Below, one piece after another: positions 13,171 through 20,257 of a stretch of DNA of 33,428 nt. The notes beneath the pieces were generated by a model that was given only the letters and a program-made list of their open reading frames with translations, did no database searches and was not told where the DNA came from. The position numbers and the translations under genes were made by a program. Source of the DNA: a bacterium (GTDB lineage: Bacteria > Patescibacteriota > Minisyncoccia > Phycocordibacterales > UBA9973); assembly GCA_021831595.1 (NCBI GenBank), contig JAKBMK010000032.1, positions 1-33,428 of the forward strand, read 5' to 3'. Numbering within the stretch: the first letter of the stretch is position 1; every line of letters starts with the position of its first letter.

Positions 13171-14208
13171 ATGTATAGTAACAAAAATAACGGTAAAAAA
13201 GTTTTTGAAGGTGATAGTGCAATAAAAGATTTCCTAACCCCTGGATCACTCGGTGTGACCCCTCTTGTAGAACTTCCAGCTTCAGTTAATAAATTTAAAA
13301 AAGATAAAGTTCGAATTTTCGTAAAACTTATGCAATTCGTGCCACTAGGGAATATCAAGTCTATGCCTTCTTGGCAAATGCTTTCTGGTATGACTAAAGA
13401 TGAACTAAAGCAAACGAAACATCTAGTAGAATATTCTTCCGGTAATACTGTTCTCTCTCTCGCAATTCTATCTCGCCATTTTGGCATACCAAATCTTCAT
13501 GCCATTATTACACCCGATGTTCCCGAGCATAAGAAGCGTTTACTTAAACTTGTTGGGGCTGATTTGATGATTTCTTATGGTCCTCGTAGTCCTGATGTTC
13601 ATAGTAATAAAGGTGGAGTATATGAAGCCAAGCAGCTTGGTAAGAAAAAGGGTTGGCACAACCTCAATCAATATGTAAATCCTGGAAATACTAATGCGTC
13701 TGAAGAGTATGTCGCCAAGGAGCTTTGGAATCAGCTAGGTGACCAAATGACAATTTTTGCTTCGACTATTGGTACTGCAGGTACTATCTATGGCACAGGT
13801 AATTATTTAAAAGAAAAAAATAAAGATATATATATCGCTGGAACCTCTATAAAGAAAGGTTCTTCAATTCCGGGACCTCGAGTAGATGAAGCAATACTCA
13901 AGCTTGGCATTCCTTGGTATGACGTTGTAGACAAAGTTATCCCTATTGATGCAGTATCTGCGTATGAAAGAAGTTTAGCTCTCATACGGTTGGGTCTTTT
14001 TGTGGGTCCTTCGACTGGTATGCAGCTAGCCATGATAGAGAAGTTGATAGGAGAGATGAAGAAGAGCAAAACTTTGAATAAATATAGAAATAAAAATAAG
14101 GAAGTGGTAATCGCTTTTGTGGCTTGTGATATGATGCATCCATATATCGACGATTATTTTTCAATCTTACCTAAAAAATATTTTAAACAAGAGCAAAAGT
14201 TAAAATAG
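13171..14208 (+). CDS. PLP-dependent enzyme, cysteine synthase/CBS-like
   Basis: A 345-aa fold-type II PLP enzyme. Motifs follow the CysK order: the Schiff-base lysine region PLGNIKSMPSWQ (family form NPxGSxKDR), the substrate loop EYSSGNTVLSLA, the phosphate-binding loop GTAGTIYGTGNYL and GPSTGMQLA near the C-terminus. The lysine motif departs from canonical CysK, so the substrate is uncertain (cysteine, a related beta-replacement, or another amino acid). It begins 36 bp after tRNA-Thr(CGT) and may share its transcript; TATAAA lies 8 nt before the ATG. Its TAG stop overlaps the -10 of prfB. Confidence 0.85.
   Translation: MYSNKNNGKKVFEGDSAIKDFLTPGSLGVTPLVELPASVNKFKKDKVRIFVKLMQFVPLGNIKSMPSWQMLSGMTKDELKQTKHLVEYSSGNTVLSLAILSRHFGIPNLHAIITPDVPEHKKRLLKLVGADLMISYGPRSPDVHSNKGGVYEAKQLGKKKGWHNLNQYVNPGNTNASEEYVAKELWNQLGDQMTIFASTIGTAGTIYGTGNYLKEKNKDIYIAGTSIKKGSSIPGPRVDEAILKLGIPWYDVVDKVIPIDAVSAYERSLALIRLGLFVGPSTGMQLAMIEKLIGEMKKSKTLNKYRNKNKEVVIAFVACDMMHPYIDDYFSILPKKYFKQEQKLK
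14201..14206 (+). promoter_or_regulatory. Predicted -10 of prfB
   Basis: TAAAAT overlaps the upstream stop codon and stands 6 nt before the conserved leader, the same spacing as at 8707-8712. No clear -35. Confidence 0.5.
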
Positions 14209-14212
14209 AAAT

Positions 14213-14282
14213 ACTTGTCCCGTACTAAATTTTTGATTACGGGATATAGAGATAAACATTATTATTAAAATTTAGTACCGGG
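14213..14282 (+). promoter_or_regulatory. Structured leader RNA of prfB, copy 2
   Basis: Closely similar to 8719-8788. CCCGTACTAAATTTT (14219-14233) pairs with 14267-14282, 15 pairs with a single bulge at 14278, the position equivalent to copy 1. The helix touches the prfB ATG. A competing stem pairs TGTCCCGTA (14216-14224) with TACGGGATA (14238-14246), here without mismatch except one G-T. The loop sequence ATAAACATTATTATTAAA is identical in both copies. Confidence 0.75.
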
Positions 14283-15170
14283 ATGGATAAAGATAAAGAA
14301 GAAATTAGAAAAGAGATAGAACAACTTGAAAATGAAATGCTTCAAGGTAATTTCTGGGAAGACAAAGTGAGAGCTCAGGGTATCATAAAGAGAATAGGGG
14401 AACTCAAGGACGAACTACTAGGAGCAGAGAAATATGACAAAGGTGGTGCTATTCTCTCAATTCTTTCAGGGGCAGGAGGAGACGACGCAGAAGATTTTTC
14501 TTCAATGTTACTTCGTATGTATATGAAATTTATAGAAAGAAAAGGTTGGCAGGCAACTTTGATTCACGAAAATAAGAATGATGTAGGGGGATATAGGAAT
14601 ATATCTATAGAAATTTCTGGTAAAAGTGCCTATGGAACACTCAAGAATGAATCGGGTGTTCATCGTCTTGTTCGTATCTCGCCATTTAATGCGAATGCCA
14701 AGCGTCATACCTCTTTTTCTTTGGTAGAAGTAATTCCAAAGTTAGAAAAAAATGACAAGGTGATAGAAATTCCACCGGAAGATTTGCGAATTGAATTTTC
14801 AAAAGCAGGTGGCCCTGGTGGACAGAATGTGAACAAAAGAGAGACGGCTGTTAGGCTTATACACATACCTACGAATATCTCTGTCCATGTCACTTCAGAG
14901 CGTTCTCAAGAACAAAACCGTGAGAAGGCCCTAGAAATGCTTAAGGGCAAGCTTTATAAGAAGAGAGAAGAAGATAAACTCAAAGAAAAGGCTGGATTAT
15001 CTCCTACAAAGACTACAGAGATAGAATGGGGTAGTCAGATTCGTTCATATGTCCTTCATCCTTACAAAATGATCAAGGATCATAGGACAGGGGTAGAAGT
15101 AAATAATGTTGACGCCGTGCTTGAAAGTGGCATGATAGACGAATTTATTGAAGCAGAACGGGAATTGTGA
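14283..15170 (+). CDS. prfB: Peptide chain release factor 2
   Basis: A 295-aa class I release factor. The stop-codon recognition tripeptide SPF (RISPFNANAKRH) marks RF2 (UAA/UGA), and GGPGGQNVNKRETAV carries the GGQ catalytic motif. It lacks roughly 70 N-terminal residues of typical RF2 (about 365 aa), including the region where many bacteria have the UGA frameshift control. No frameshift is needed here. Start 14283 follows the structured leader directly. The gene ends in TGA, consistent with UGA being a stop. ftsE follows after 16 bp. Confidence 0.94.
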   Translation: MDKDKEEIRKEIEQLENEMLQGNFWEDKVRAQGIIKRIGELKDELLGAEKYDKGGAILSILSGAGGDDAEDFSSMLLRMYMKFIERKGWQATLIHENKNDVGGYRNISIEISGKSAYGTLKNESGVHRLVRISPFNANAKRHTSFSLVEVIPKLEKNDKVIEIPPEDLRIEFSKAGGPGGQNVNKRETAVRLIHIPTNISVHVTSERSQEQNREKALEMLKGKLYKKREEDKLKEKAGLSPTKTTEIEWGSQIRSYVLHPYKMIKDHRTGVEVNNVDAVLESGMIDEFIEAEREL

Positions 15171-15186
15171 TAAAATTATAAAATCG

Positions 15187-15867
15187 ATGATTTACTTTGA
15201 TAATGTTACAAAAAAATATAAAGAGAATTTTTCACTGGAAGGAGTTACTATTTCGATAGCCCCTGGAGAATTCGTCTCTATAGTAGGGCATTCAGGTGCA
15301 GGCAAGACTACATTAACCAAATTAATACTCGCTGAGGAGTCCCCAACATCTGGTACTATCTCTTTCGAGTCTACAGACATTCATAAATTAAACAAGAAGG
15401 ACCTCATGAACTTCCGTCGTAAGATTGGAGTTGTTTTCCAAGATTTTCGTTTACTTCCAAACCGAACAGCTTATGAGAATATCGCCTTTGCTATGGAGGC
15501 TACAGGTAAAACAGATCAGGAGATAATGGAAGATGTCCCTCATGTTCTAGAGCTTGTCGACCTTACCAATAGAGCCTTTCATTTTCCTCATCAGCTCTCT
15601 GGTGGAGAAAAGCAACGTTTGGCTATCGCCAGGGCTATCATAACTCAGCCAGATATAATAATTGCGGATGAGCCAACTGGTAATCTTGATCCAATTAATG
15701 CAGGAGAAGTTATCAAAATACTTAAGAAAATTAACGACCTAGGAACGACTGTTATTCTAACTACTCACAACAAAGGTATTGTCGACGGCATAAAGAAGCG
15801 AGTGATAACCCTTGAGAACGGTCGTGTAGTTCGAGATGATAAAGAGGGCAAATATATGCTAAAATAA
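15187..15867 (+). CDS. ftsE: Cell-division ABC transporter ATP-binding protein FtsE
   Basis: A 226-aa ABC ATPase with Walker A GHSGAGKTT, Q-loop FQDFRLLPNRTAYENIAF, signature LSGGEKQRLAIARA and Walker B IIIADEPTGNLDP, followed by a switch His (TTHNKGIV). FtsEX activates peptidoglycan hydrolysis at the division site. The upstream ATG at 15148 would overlap prfB and add residues absent from FtsE, so ATG 15187 (MIYFDNVTKKY) is used. It is followed 6 bp later by ftsX. Confidence 0.95.
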   Translation: MIYFDNVTKKYKENFSLEGVTISIAPGEFVSIVGHSGAGKTTLTKLILAEESPTSGTISFESTDIHKLNKKDLMNFRRKIGVVFQDFRLLPNRTAYENIAFAMEATGKTDQEIMEDVPHVLELVDLTNRAFHFPHQLSGGEKQRLAIARAIITQPDIIIADEPTGNLDPINAGEVIKILKKINDLGTTVILTTHNKGIVDGIKKRVITLENGRVVRDDKEGKYMLK

Positions 15868-15873
15868 ACTTAT

Positions 15874-16794
15874 ATGTTGATACACGCTAAAAGAATAATA
15901 AGAACAGGTTGGAATAGTTTTGTACGCAGTGGTTTTACTTCCATTGCAAGTATTATGATTATGACCATCACTCTTTTTGTTATTACTTCTCTTATTTTCG
16001 TCCAGGCATCTCTCAACGCATCTCTAAATGATATAAAGAATAAAGTCGATGTTACTGTTTACTTTGTTCCAGGAGCTGAAGAAGCTTCTATCAAGAAAGT
16101 AGAAGAATCTCTCTCAAAGTTGCCAGAAGTGAAGAGTATCGTGTATGTTTCTGCTCTTGAAGCACTATCAAACTTTAAAGATAAGCACTCCAATGATTAT
16201 CTTACTCTTCAAGCCTTAGAAGAGTTGAATGACAATCCATTGGGGGCTTCACTTAATATTAAGGCAAATGATCCTTCTCAATACGAAAGTATTTCAAAAT
16301 ATTTTGAGAGTGATAATGCTTTATCAAAAGGAGCTCTCACTATTATAGACAAGGTTGATTACAATCAGAACAAGTTAATTATCGATAGACTGACTTCCAT
16401 TATCAATGGAGCTCGTAGTCTAGGATTCGCTGTTTCTCTTATACTCATTATTATTTCTATTATTATAACTTTCAATACTATTCGTCTTATTATCTATATG
16501 TCTCGCGATGAGATAAATGTGATGAAGCTTGTAGGAGCAGGGAGCAAATATGTCCGAGGACCGTTCATAGTATCAGGGGTTCTCGTTGGTATTTGTGCTT
16601 CTCTCCTTACAATCCTCATTTTTATACCTATTTCTATTTGGTTAGGGAATCATATGACTGACTTTATTGGTATTAATCTTTACCAGTATTATAAGTCAAA
16701 TTTCTTGCAGTTATTTGTTATTATGTTTGGTTCTGGTATTTTGCTTGGAAGTATTGCAAGCTTCTTTGCCATTAATAGATATCTAGGAAAATAA
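15874..16794 (+). CDS. ftsX: Cell-division membrane protein FtsX
   Basis: A 306-aa permease-like protein: cytoplasmic N-terminus, one transmembrane helix (about 22-45), a large external domain (about 46-175) containing VDVTVYFVPGAEEASIKKVEESL, then three C-terminal helices in the FtsX domain with NVMKLVGAGSKYVRGPF. It partners FtsE and recruits or activates murein hydrolases. pyrG starts 3 bp after its stop. Confidence 0.94.
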   Translation: MLIHAKRIIRTGWNSFVRSGFTSIASIMIMTITLFVITSLIFVQASLNASLNDIKNKVDVTVYFVPGAEEASIKKVEESLSKLPEVKSIVYVSALEALSNFKDKHSNDYLTLQALEELNDNPLGASLNIKANDPSQYESISKYFESDNALSKGALTIIDKVDYNQNKLIIDRLTSIINGARSLGFAVSLILIIISIIITFNTIRLIIYMSRDEINVMKLVGAGSKYVRGPFIVSGVLVGICASLLTILIFIPISIWLGNHMTDFIGINLYQYYKSNFLQLFVIMFGSGILLGSIASFFAINRYLGK

Positions 16795-16797
16795 AAT

Positions 16798-18489
16798 ATG
16801 AAAGATTCTCTCGAGAAAAAGCTAGAAAATAAATTATCTAACTGTAAGTATATCTTTGTAGTCGGTGGAGTCATCTCAGGAGTTGGAAAGGGTATTACAG
16901 CCTCATCTATTGCTCGTATACTCTCAGACAGAGGGCAGACTGTCACAGCTATAAAAATAGATCCATATATAAATATAGATGCTGGGACTATGAATCCTAC
17001 AGAACACGGCGAAGTCTTTGTGCTCGATGATGGAGACGAGACAGACCAAGATATGGGTAATTATGAACGCTTCTTGGGGGTCAACTTGTCTCGCACGAAT
17101 TATATGACAACAGGACGCGTCTATCAGAGCGTTATCGAGAGTGAAAGAAATTTAGAATATCAAGGGAAGTGTGTAGAGGTTGTGCCTCATATCCCTCTCG
17201 AAGTTATTCGCCGTATTGAGCTTGCCAGAGACAATGCAAATGCGGATGTCGTCATAATTGAAATAGGAGGAACTGTTGGTGAATACCAGAATATGCTTTT
17301 CCTTGAAGCTGCTCGTATGATGAAGATTAAGCATCACAAGGAAGTATTTTTCGTAATGGTTTCTTATCTACCAATACCATCAAAAGTGGGGGAGATGAAG
17401 ACCAAGCCTACTCAGTATGCTGTCAGAACACTCAATGCTTCAGGAATTCAACCGGATATAATTGTAGCTAGAAGTAAAATGCCTCTCGATGAGAAGAGAA
17501 AAGAGAAGATTTCTATGTTCTGTAATGTTCCCGTTGATCATATTATCTCGGCACCAGATGTAGATAGTATCTACGATATACCAGTTAATTTCGAGAAGGA
17601 GGGACTAGGAGATATGATTTGTGATACCGTTGGCATGACTTGTGGTCCAGCTGTAAATGAAGGTTCTACAAAATGGAAAAAGTTTGCCAATTCTACACAC
17701 ACAAAAAACAATGAGTTGAAAATTGCTATTGTTGGTAAGTATTTCAATACAGGAGACTTTACACTTTCTGATTCGTATCTTTCTGTTATTGAAGCTATAA
17801 AGTATTCATCTTATACGTCTGGTAGCAAGCCAGTTCTTACTTGGATTTCATCAATGGATTTTGAAAAGGACCCAAAAAGAATAAAAGAACTTTCAAAATA
17901 TGATGGCATAATTGTTCCAGGAGGATTTGGTTCACGTGGGATAGAAGGAATTTTGAAGACTATCGAGTATGCTCGTACTCATGATATTCCTTATTTTGGT
18001 CTCTGTTATGGAATGCAGCTTTTGGTAATAGAGTATGCTAGGAATGTTTTGAAGCTTAAAGATGCAAATACAAGAGAAGTGAATCCGAACGCCAAAGATA
18101 TTGTCATTGATGTTATGGAAGATCAGAAGGCTAAAATAGAAAATAAAAAGATGGGAGGAAGTATGCGTCTAGGTGCATATCCTGCTATGTTAAAGAAGGG
18201 GACAGTCGCAGAAAAGGCTTACAAGACAGATTCGATAGTCGAACGTCATAGACACCGCTACGAAGTGAATAATGCTTATAGAGAGGCTCTAGAGAAGGCT
18301 GGGCTCATATTCTCGGGCGTATCTCCAGATGGTAAGCTTTGTGAGATTGCCGAATTGCCAGCTGGCAAGCATCCGTTCTTCCTGGGGACACAATTCCATC
18401 CAGAATTCAAAGCAAGACCTTTATCTCCTCATCCTTTGTTTACAGCTTTTGTAAAAGCTTGCCAGAAGAAATTAGGTTCTAGAAAATAG
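16798..18489 (+). CDS. pyrG: CTP synthase
   Basis: A 563-aa two-domain enzyme converting UTP to CTP with glutamine as nitrogen donor. N-terminal synthetase domain: VVGGVISGVGKGITASSIA P-loop, IDPYINIDAGTMNPTEHGEV. C-terminal class I glutamine amidotransferase domain: IIVPGGFGSRG, nucleophile Cys in GLCYGMQLL, and the His-Glu pair in QFHPEFKARP. All catalytic elements are intact. It is the last gene of the prfB-ftsEX-pyrG run and its 3' end forms one arm of an inverted repeat with the terminator region. Confidence 0.97.
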   Translation: MKDSLEKKLENKLSNCKYIFVVGGVISGVGKGITASSIARILSDRGQTVTAIKIDPYINIDAGTMNPTEHGEVFVLDDGDETDQDMGNYERFLGVNLSRTNYMTTGRVYQSVIESERNLEYQGKCVEVVPHIPLEVIRRIELARDNANADVVIIEIGGTVGEYQNMLFLEAARMMKIKHHKEVFFVMVSYLPIPSKVGEMKTKPTQYAVRTLNASGIQPDIIVARSKMPLDEKRKEKISMFCNVPVDHIISAPDVDSIYDIPVNFEKEGLGDMICDTVGMTCGPAVNEGSTKWKKFANSTHTKNNELKIAIVGKYFNTGDFTLSDSYLSVIEAIKYSSYTSGSKPVLTWISSMDFEKDPKRIKELSKYDGIIVPGGFGSRGIEGILKTIEYARTHDIPYFGLCYGMQLLVIEYARNVLKLKDANTREVNPNAKDIVIDVMEDQKAKIENKKMGGSMRLGAYPAMLKKGTVAEKAYKTDSIVERHRHRYEVNNAYREALEKAGLIFSGVSPDGKLCEIAELPAGKHPFFLGTQFHPEFKARPLSPHPLFTAFVKACQKKLGSRK

Positions 18490-18581
18490 TTTGTAGTGAC
18501 TAGTAAAAATTAATATATAAAAATGCGTTGGCGAAGCCAACGCATTTTTACTAGAACCTAATCACTAACTACTAGTCACTA
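18471..18581. repeat. Interleaved inverted repeats at the pyrG/LOG junction
   Basis: ATTAGGTTCTAG (18471-18482) is complementary to CTAGAACCTAAT (18551-18562); TAGTGACTAGT (18494-18504) to ACTAGTCACTA (18571-18581); and CTAGTAAAAAT (18500-18510) to ATTTTTACTAG (18544-18554). The first two pairs interleave rather than nest. Confidence 0.7.
18519..18549. terminator. Terminator between convergent pyrG and LOG genes
   Basis: AAAAATGCGTTGGC-GAA-GCCAACGCATTTTT, a perfect 14-bp stem with flanking A and T runs, usable in both directions. Confidence 0.92.
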
Positions 18582-19304
18582 ATTCAATTCATCATCTCCA
18601 GTTCTCATTTTACTTATTCTTACGACTTCTACTATTTCATCCATGTCGTCTGTGACTATGAATCTGTCCAAGTCAGACTTAGAAATTGTTTTATACTTCT
18701 CTACGAATTGTTCTTCGAGTAACTTTTTAATAGGAGTCCAAAATTCTGTTCCGTATAATATTACTGGTATTGAACCTATTTTACCCGTTTGTAAATGAGT
18801 TAGTATTTCAAAGAATTCATACATTGTGCCTGTACCTCCAGCACAGAAAATACAAGCTTCATTTGTATAATGCATTGATACTTGTCTAGCAAAGAAGAAA
18901 TGAAAAGGAACTTCTTTTGTTACATATGGATTGGTTGCTTGTTCATGGGGAAGCTTTATTGTAAAACCGACAGATTCAACTCCAGCATCATGGGCACCCT
19001 TGTTGGCGGCTTCCATTATTCCAGCTCCTCCACCTGAGATTATTATGTACCCCAATTCTTTCGCAATTTTATTTGCAAGATTATAGGCTCTTATATAATC
19101 TGGATGATCCTTTGGTAGTCTTGCAGAACCATAGAAAGTCACAGAAGGAGGTAAATTCTTAACAAAATCAATTCCTTCACGGAATTCTTCTTGGATCATG
19201 CAGAGCTTTGTCTCTTCTCCGTCTCCGCCTGTCAAAGTCATACAACCATTCTTAATGTCATCTGCCGTTATGTGTCTCGGCTCATATTTTATTTCTGTAG
19301 TCAT
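18579..19304 (-). CDS. LOG-family Rossmann-fold protein
   Basis: A 241-aa protein of the TIGR00730/LOG ('lysine decarboxylase-like') family. Seen: SVTFYGSARLPKDHPDY, the nucleotide-binding ISGGGAGIMEAANKGAHDAG and the AGGTGTMYEFFEIL segment, corresponding to the family PGGxGTxxE catalytic motif with Ala in the first position. Characterised members are nucleoside 5'-monophosphate phosphoribohydrolases; the substrate here is unknown. On the minus strand TAGAAT (19312-19317) ends 7 nt before the ATG, so the mRNA may be leaderless. Confidence 0.87.
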   Translation of the reverse strand: MTTEIKYEPRHITADDIKNGCMTLTGGDGEETKLCMIQEEFREGIDFVKNLPPSVTFYGSARLPKDHPDYIRAYNLANKIAKELGYIIISGGGAGIMEAANKGAHDAGVESVGFTIKLPHEQATNPYVTKEVPFHFFFARQVSMHYTNEACIFCAGGTGTMYEFFEILTHLQTGKIGSIPVILYGTEFWTPIKKLLEEQFVEKYKTISKSDLDRFIVTDDMDEIVEVVRISKMRTGDDELN

Positions 19305-19360
19305 GCTCTTTATTCTACATCAAAACCATAAAGCCTCCAACTGTATTTTTTGGCATTTTG

Positions 19361-19369
19361 TGGTAATAT
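19361..19369 (+). promoter_or_regulatory. Extended -10 upstream of the truncated tRNA-Gln-like gene
   Basis: TGG-TAATAT (19361-19369) stands about 19 nt before the tRNA-like sequence. No matching -35 at 17 bp. Confidence 0.35.
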
Positions 19370-19387
19370 AACTGTGTCTACACATAT

Positions 19388-19461
19388 TACGGGATCGTCT
19401 AATGGTAGTCGCCTCATCGGCGACCCGCCGGGGAGGCGGGGACATCTTCCTCTGGAGGAGA
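19388..19461 (+). pseudogene. Truncated tRNA-Gln(CTG)-like gene with D-loop insertion
   Basis: TACGGGA-TC-GTCTAATGGTA corresponds to acceptor 5' strand, positions 8-9 and D arm. The D-stem partner GGAC (19440-19443) comes only after a GC-rich insert that folds as two hairpins, GTCGCC-TCATC-GGCGAC (19408-19424) and CCCGCC-GGGGA-GGCGGG (19424-19440). Then follows anticodon arm TCTTC-CTCTGGA-GGAGA with anticodon CTG. T arm and 3' acceptor are missing; the GIY-YIG gene starts 20 bp later. Homology is clear by comparison with the intact tRNA-Gln at 19744. Confidence 0.65.
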
Positions 19462-19481
19462 ATGTAGTTAATTATATATTT

Positions 19482-19739
19482 ATGTTTTATACATACATAT
19501 TGAAAAGTCAAAAAAACGGTAGATTATATGTAGGAAGTACAGATAATTTGAAACGAAGATTTGAGGAACATAATAAGGGGATTGGAGGGATTTATACAAG
19601 CAATAATAGACCATTTGATTTAATTTATTATGAGGGATATATTTCATATAAGGATGCAAAAGTATCAGAAAGATTTTATAAAACAGGTTATGGAAGAGAG
19701 GTTTTAAGGGGTAAGTTAGAAGATTTTTTAAAAAAGTAA
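19482..19739 (+). CDS. GIY-YIG endonuclease domain protein, copy 1
   Basis: An 85-aa single-domain protein. FYTYILKSQKNGRLYVGST contains the split GIY-YIG signature (YTYIL ... LYVGS), followed by NLKRRFEEHNKG (Arg and His typical of the fold) and a C-terminal RGKLEDFLKK. The size matches stand-alone UPF0213/YhbQ-like proteins, several of which show structure-selective DNase activity or are uncharacterised. The longer frame from 19350 reads through tRNA-like sequence and was rejected. The gene is sandwiched between a truncated and an intact tRNA-Gln. Confidence 0.88.
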   Translation: MFYTYILKSQKNGRLYVGSTDNLKRRFEEHNKGIGGIYTSNNRPFDLIYYEGYISYKDAKVSERFYKTGYGREVLRGKLEDFLKK

Positions 19740-19743
19740 ACAT

Positions 19744-19814
19744 TGCCAGTTCGTCTAATGGTAGGACACTTCCCTCTGGAGGAAGGTATTGGGGTTCGAG
19801 TCCCTGACTGGCAG
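19744..19814 (+). tRNA. tRNA-Gln(CTG)
   Basis: Acceptor TGCCAGT/ACTGGCA, D arm GTCT-AATGGTA-GGAC, anticodon stem CTTCC/GGAAG with loop CTCTGGA (CTG), T loop TTCGAGT, discriminator G. CCA is not encoded. It begins 4 bp after the first GIY-YIG stop codon. Confidence 0.94.
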
Positions 19815-19896
19815 CCCTTCGTTCCTCAGGGTCTGCGACAGCAACCCAAATAAAGACGAAGGCTCTGAGCTTTAATAAGCGAAGAGCAGAATCTTT
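19815..19896 (+). other. Structured spacer between tRNA-Gln and second GIY-YIG gene
   Basis: CCTTCGT (19816-19822) pairs with ACGAAGG (19856-19862); GCTCT (19862-19866) with AGAGC (19883-19887), enclosing GCTT-TAAT-AAGC (19869-19880). The composition is more GC-rich than its surroundings. No gene is seen in it. Confidence 0.45.
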
Positions 19897-20142
19897 ATGA
19901 ATCAATATTACACTTATATTTTAGAATGCGCCGATAAGTCATTTTATGTTGGTTGTACTAATAACTTAGAGAGAAGGTTAGAACAACATAATAATTCAAA
20001 ATGTGGCGCACACTATACTAAAATTAGGCGGCCTGTAATTTTGAAGTATTCAGAGACGTTTGAAACTTTAAAAGAAGCAAGACAGCGAGAAACTGAACTA
20101 AAAGGATGGAGAAGAGAAAAGAAAATGAGTTTATTTAATTAG
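19897..20142 (+). CDS. GIY-YIG endonuclease domain protein, copy 2
   Basis: An 81-aa single-domain GIY-YIG protein: YYTYILECADKSFYVGCTNNLERRLEQHNNSK followed by GAHYTKIRRPVILKYSETF and a conserved Glu in ARQRETELKGWRREKK. It keeps the Arg, His and Glu residues of UPF0213-type domains better than copy 1; the two proteins differ too much to be a recent duplication. It follows tRNA-Gln, and a short hairpin (20170-20181) with weak similarity to the tRNA-Gln 3' end lies downstream. Confidence 0.88.
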   Translation: MNQYYTYILECADKSFYVGCTNNLERRLEQHNNSKCGAHYTKIRRPVILKYSETFETLKEARQRETELKGWRREKKMSLFN

Positions 20143-20257
20143 ACTTGTAAGTTTCGAGAAACGTACCCACGGTCTTGACCGGCAGCCAAGTTGTGATAGG
20201 TTATTCCACTCGAGAGATATTAAATTTAGTTTTTATTAAAAAAATAAATTATAAATT

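Noticed and set aside
13074-13487. 137-codon minus-strand open frame whose C-terminal part reads across the tRNA-Thr(CGT) gene
   Set aside because: It runs antisense to the tRNA and to the PLP-enzyme gene; the apparent peptide ARIELATYGLRY is the usual artefact of translating a tRNA antisense.
8719-14282. Interpretation of the two leader copies as ends of one composite transposon
   Set aside because: The copies are in direct orientation 5.4 kb apart with housekeeping genes and tRNAs between and no transposase; each is tied to a promoter and a start codon.
15148-15170. UGA recoding as in some CPR lineages
   Set aside because: prfB encodes RF2, which reads UGA, and UGA ends prfB and the L,D-transpeptidase-like gene at sensible positions; no in-frame UGA is needed in conserved domains.
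18471-18581. Possible CRISPR-like repeat array in the clustered ACTAGT words
   Set aside because: The repeats are inverted and interleaved, with no regular direct repeat-spacer structure and no cas genes.
19350-19481. Upstream extension of the first GIY-YIG frame
   Set aside because: It translates the tRNA-Gln-like sequence and the GC-rich hairpins; residues before MFYTYIL have no protein character.
19480-19905. 141-codon minus-strand open frame
   Set aside because: It lies antisense to GIY-YIG gene 1 and tRNA-Gln; the GIY-YIG motif and the tRNA fold settle the strand.
20151-20185. Complete tRNA downstream of the second GIY-YIG gene
   Set aside because: Only a TTCGAG hairpin and a GACCGGCAG fragment are present; no acceptor, D or anticodon arm can be drawn.
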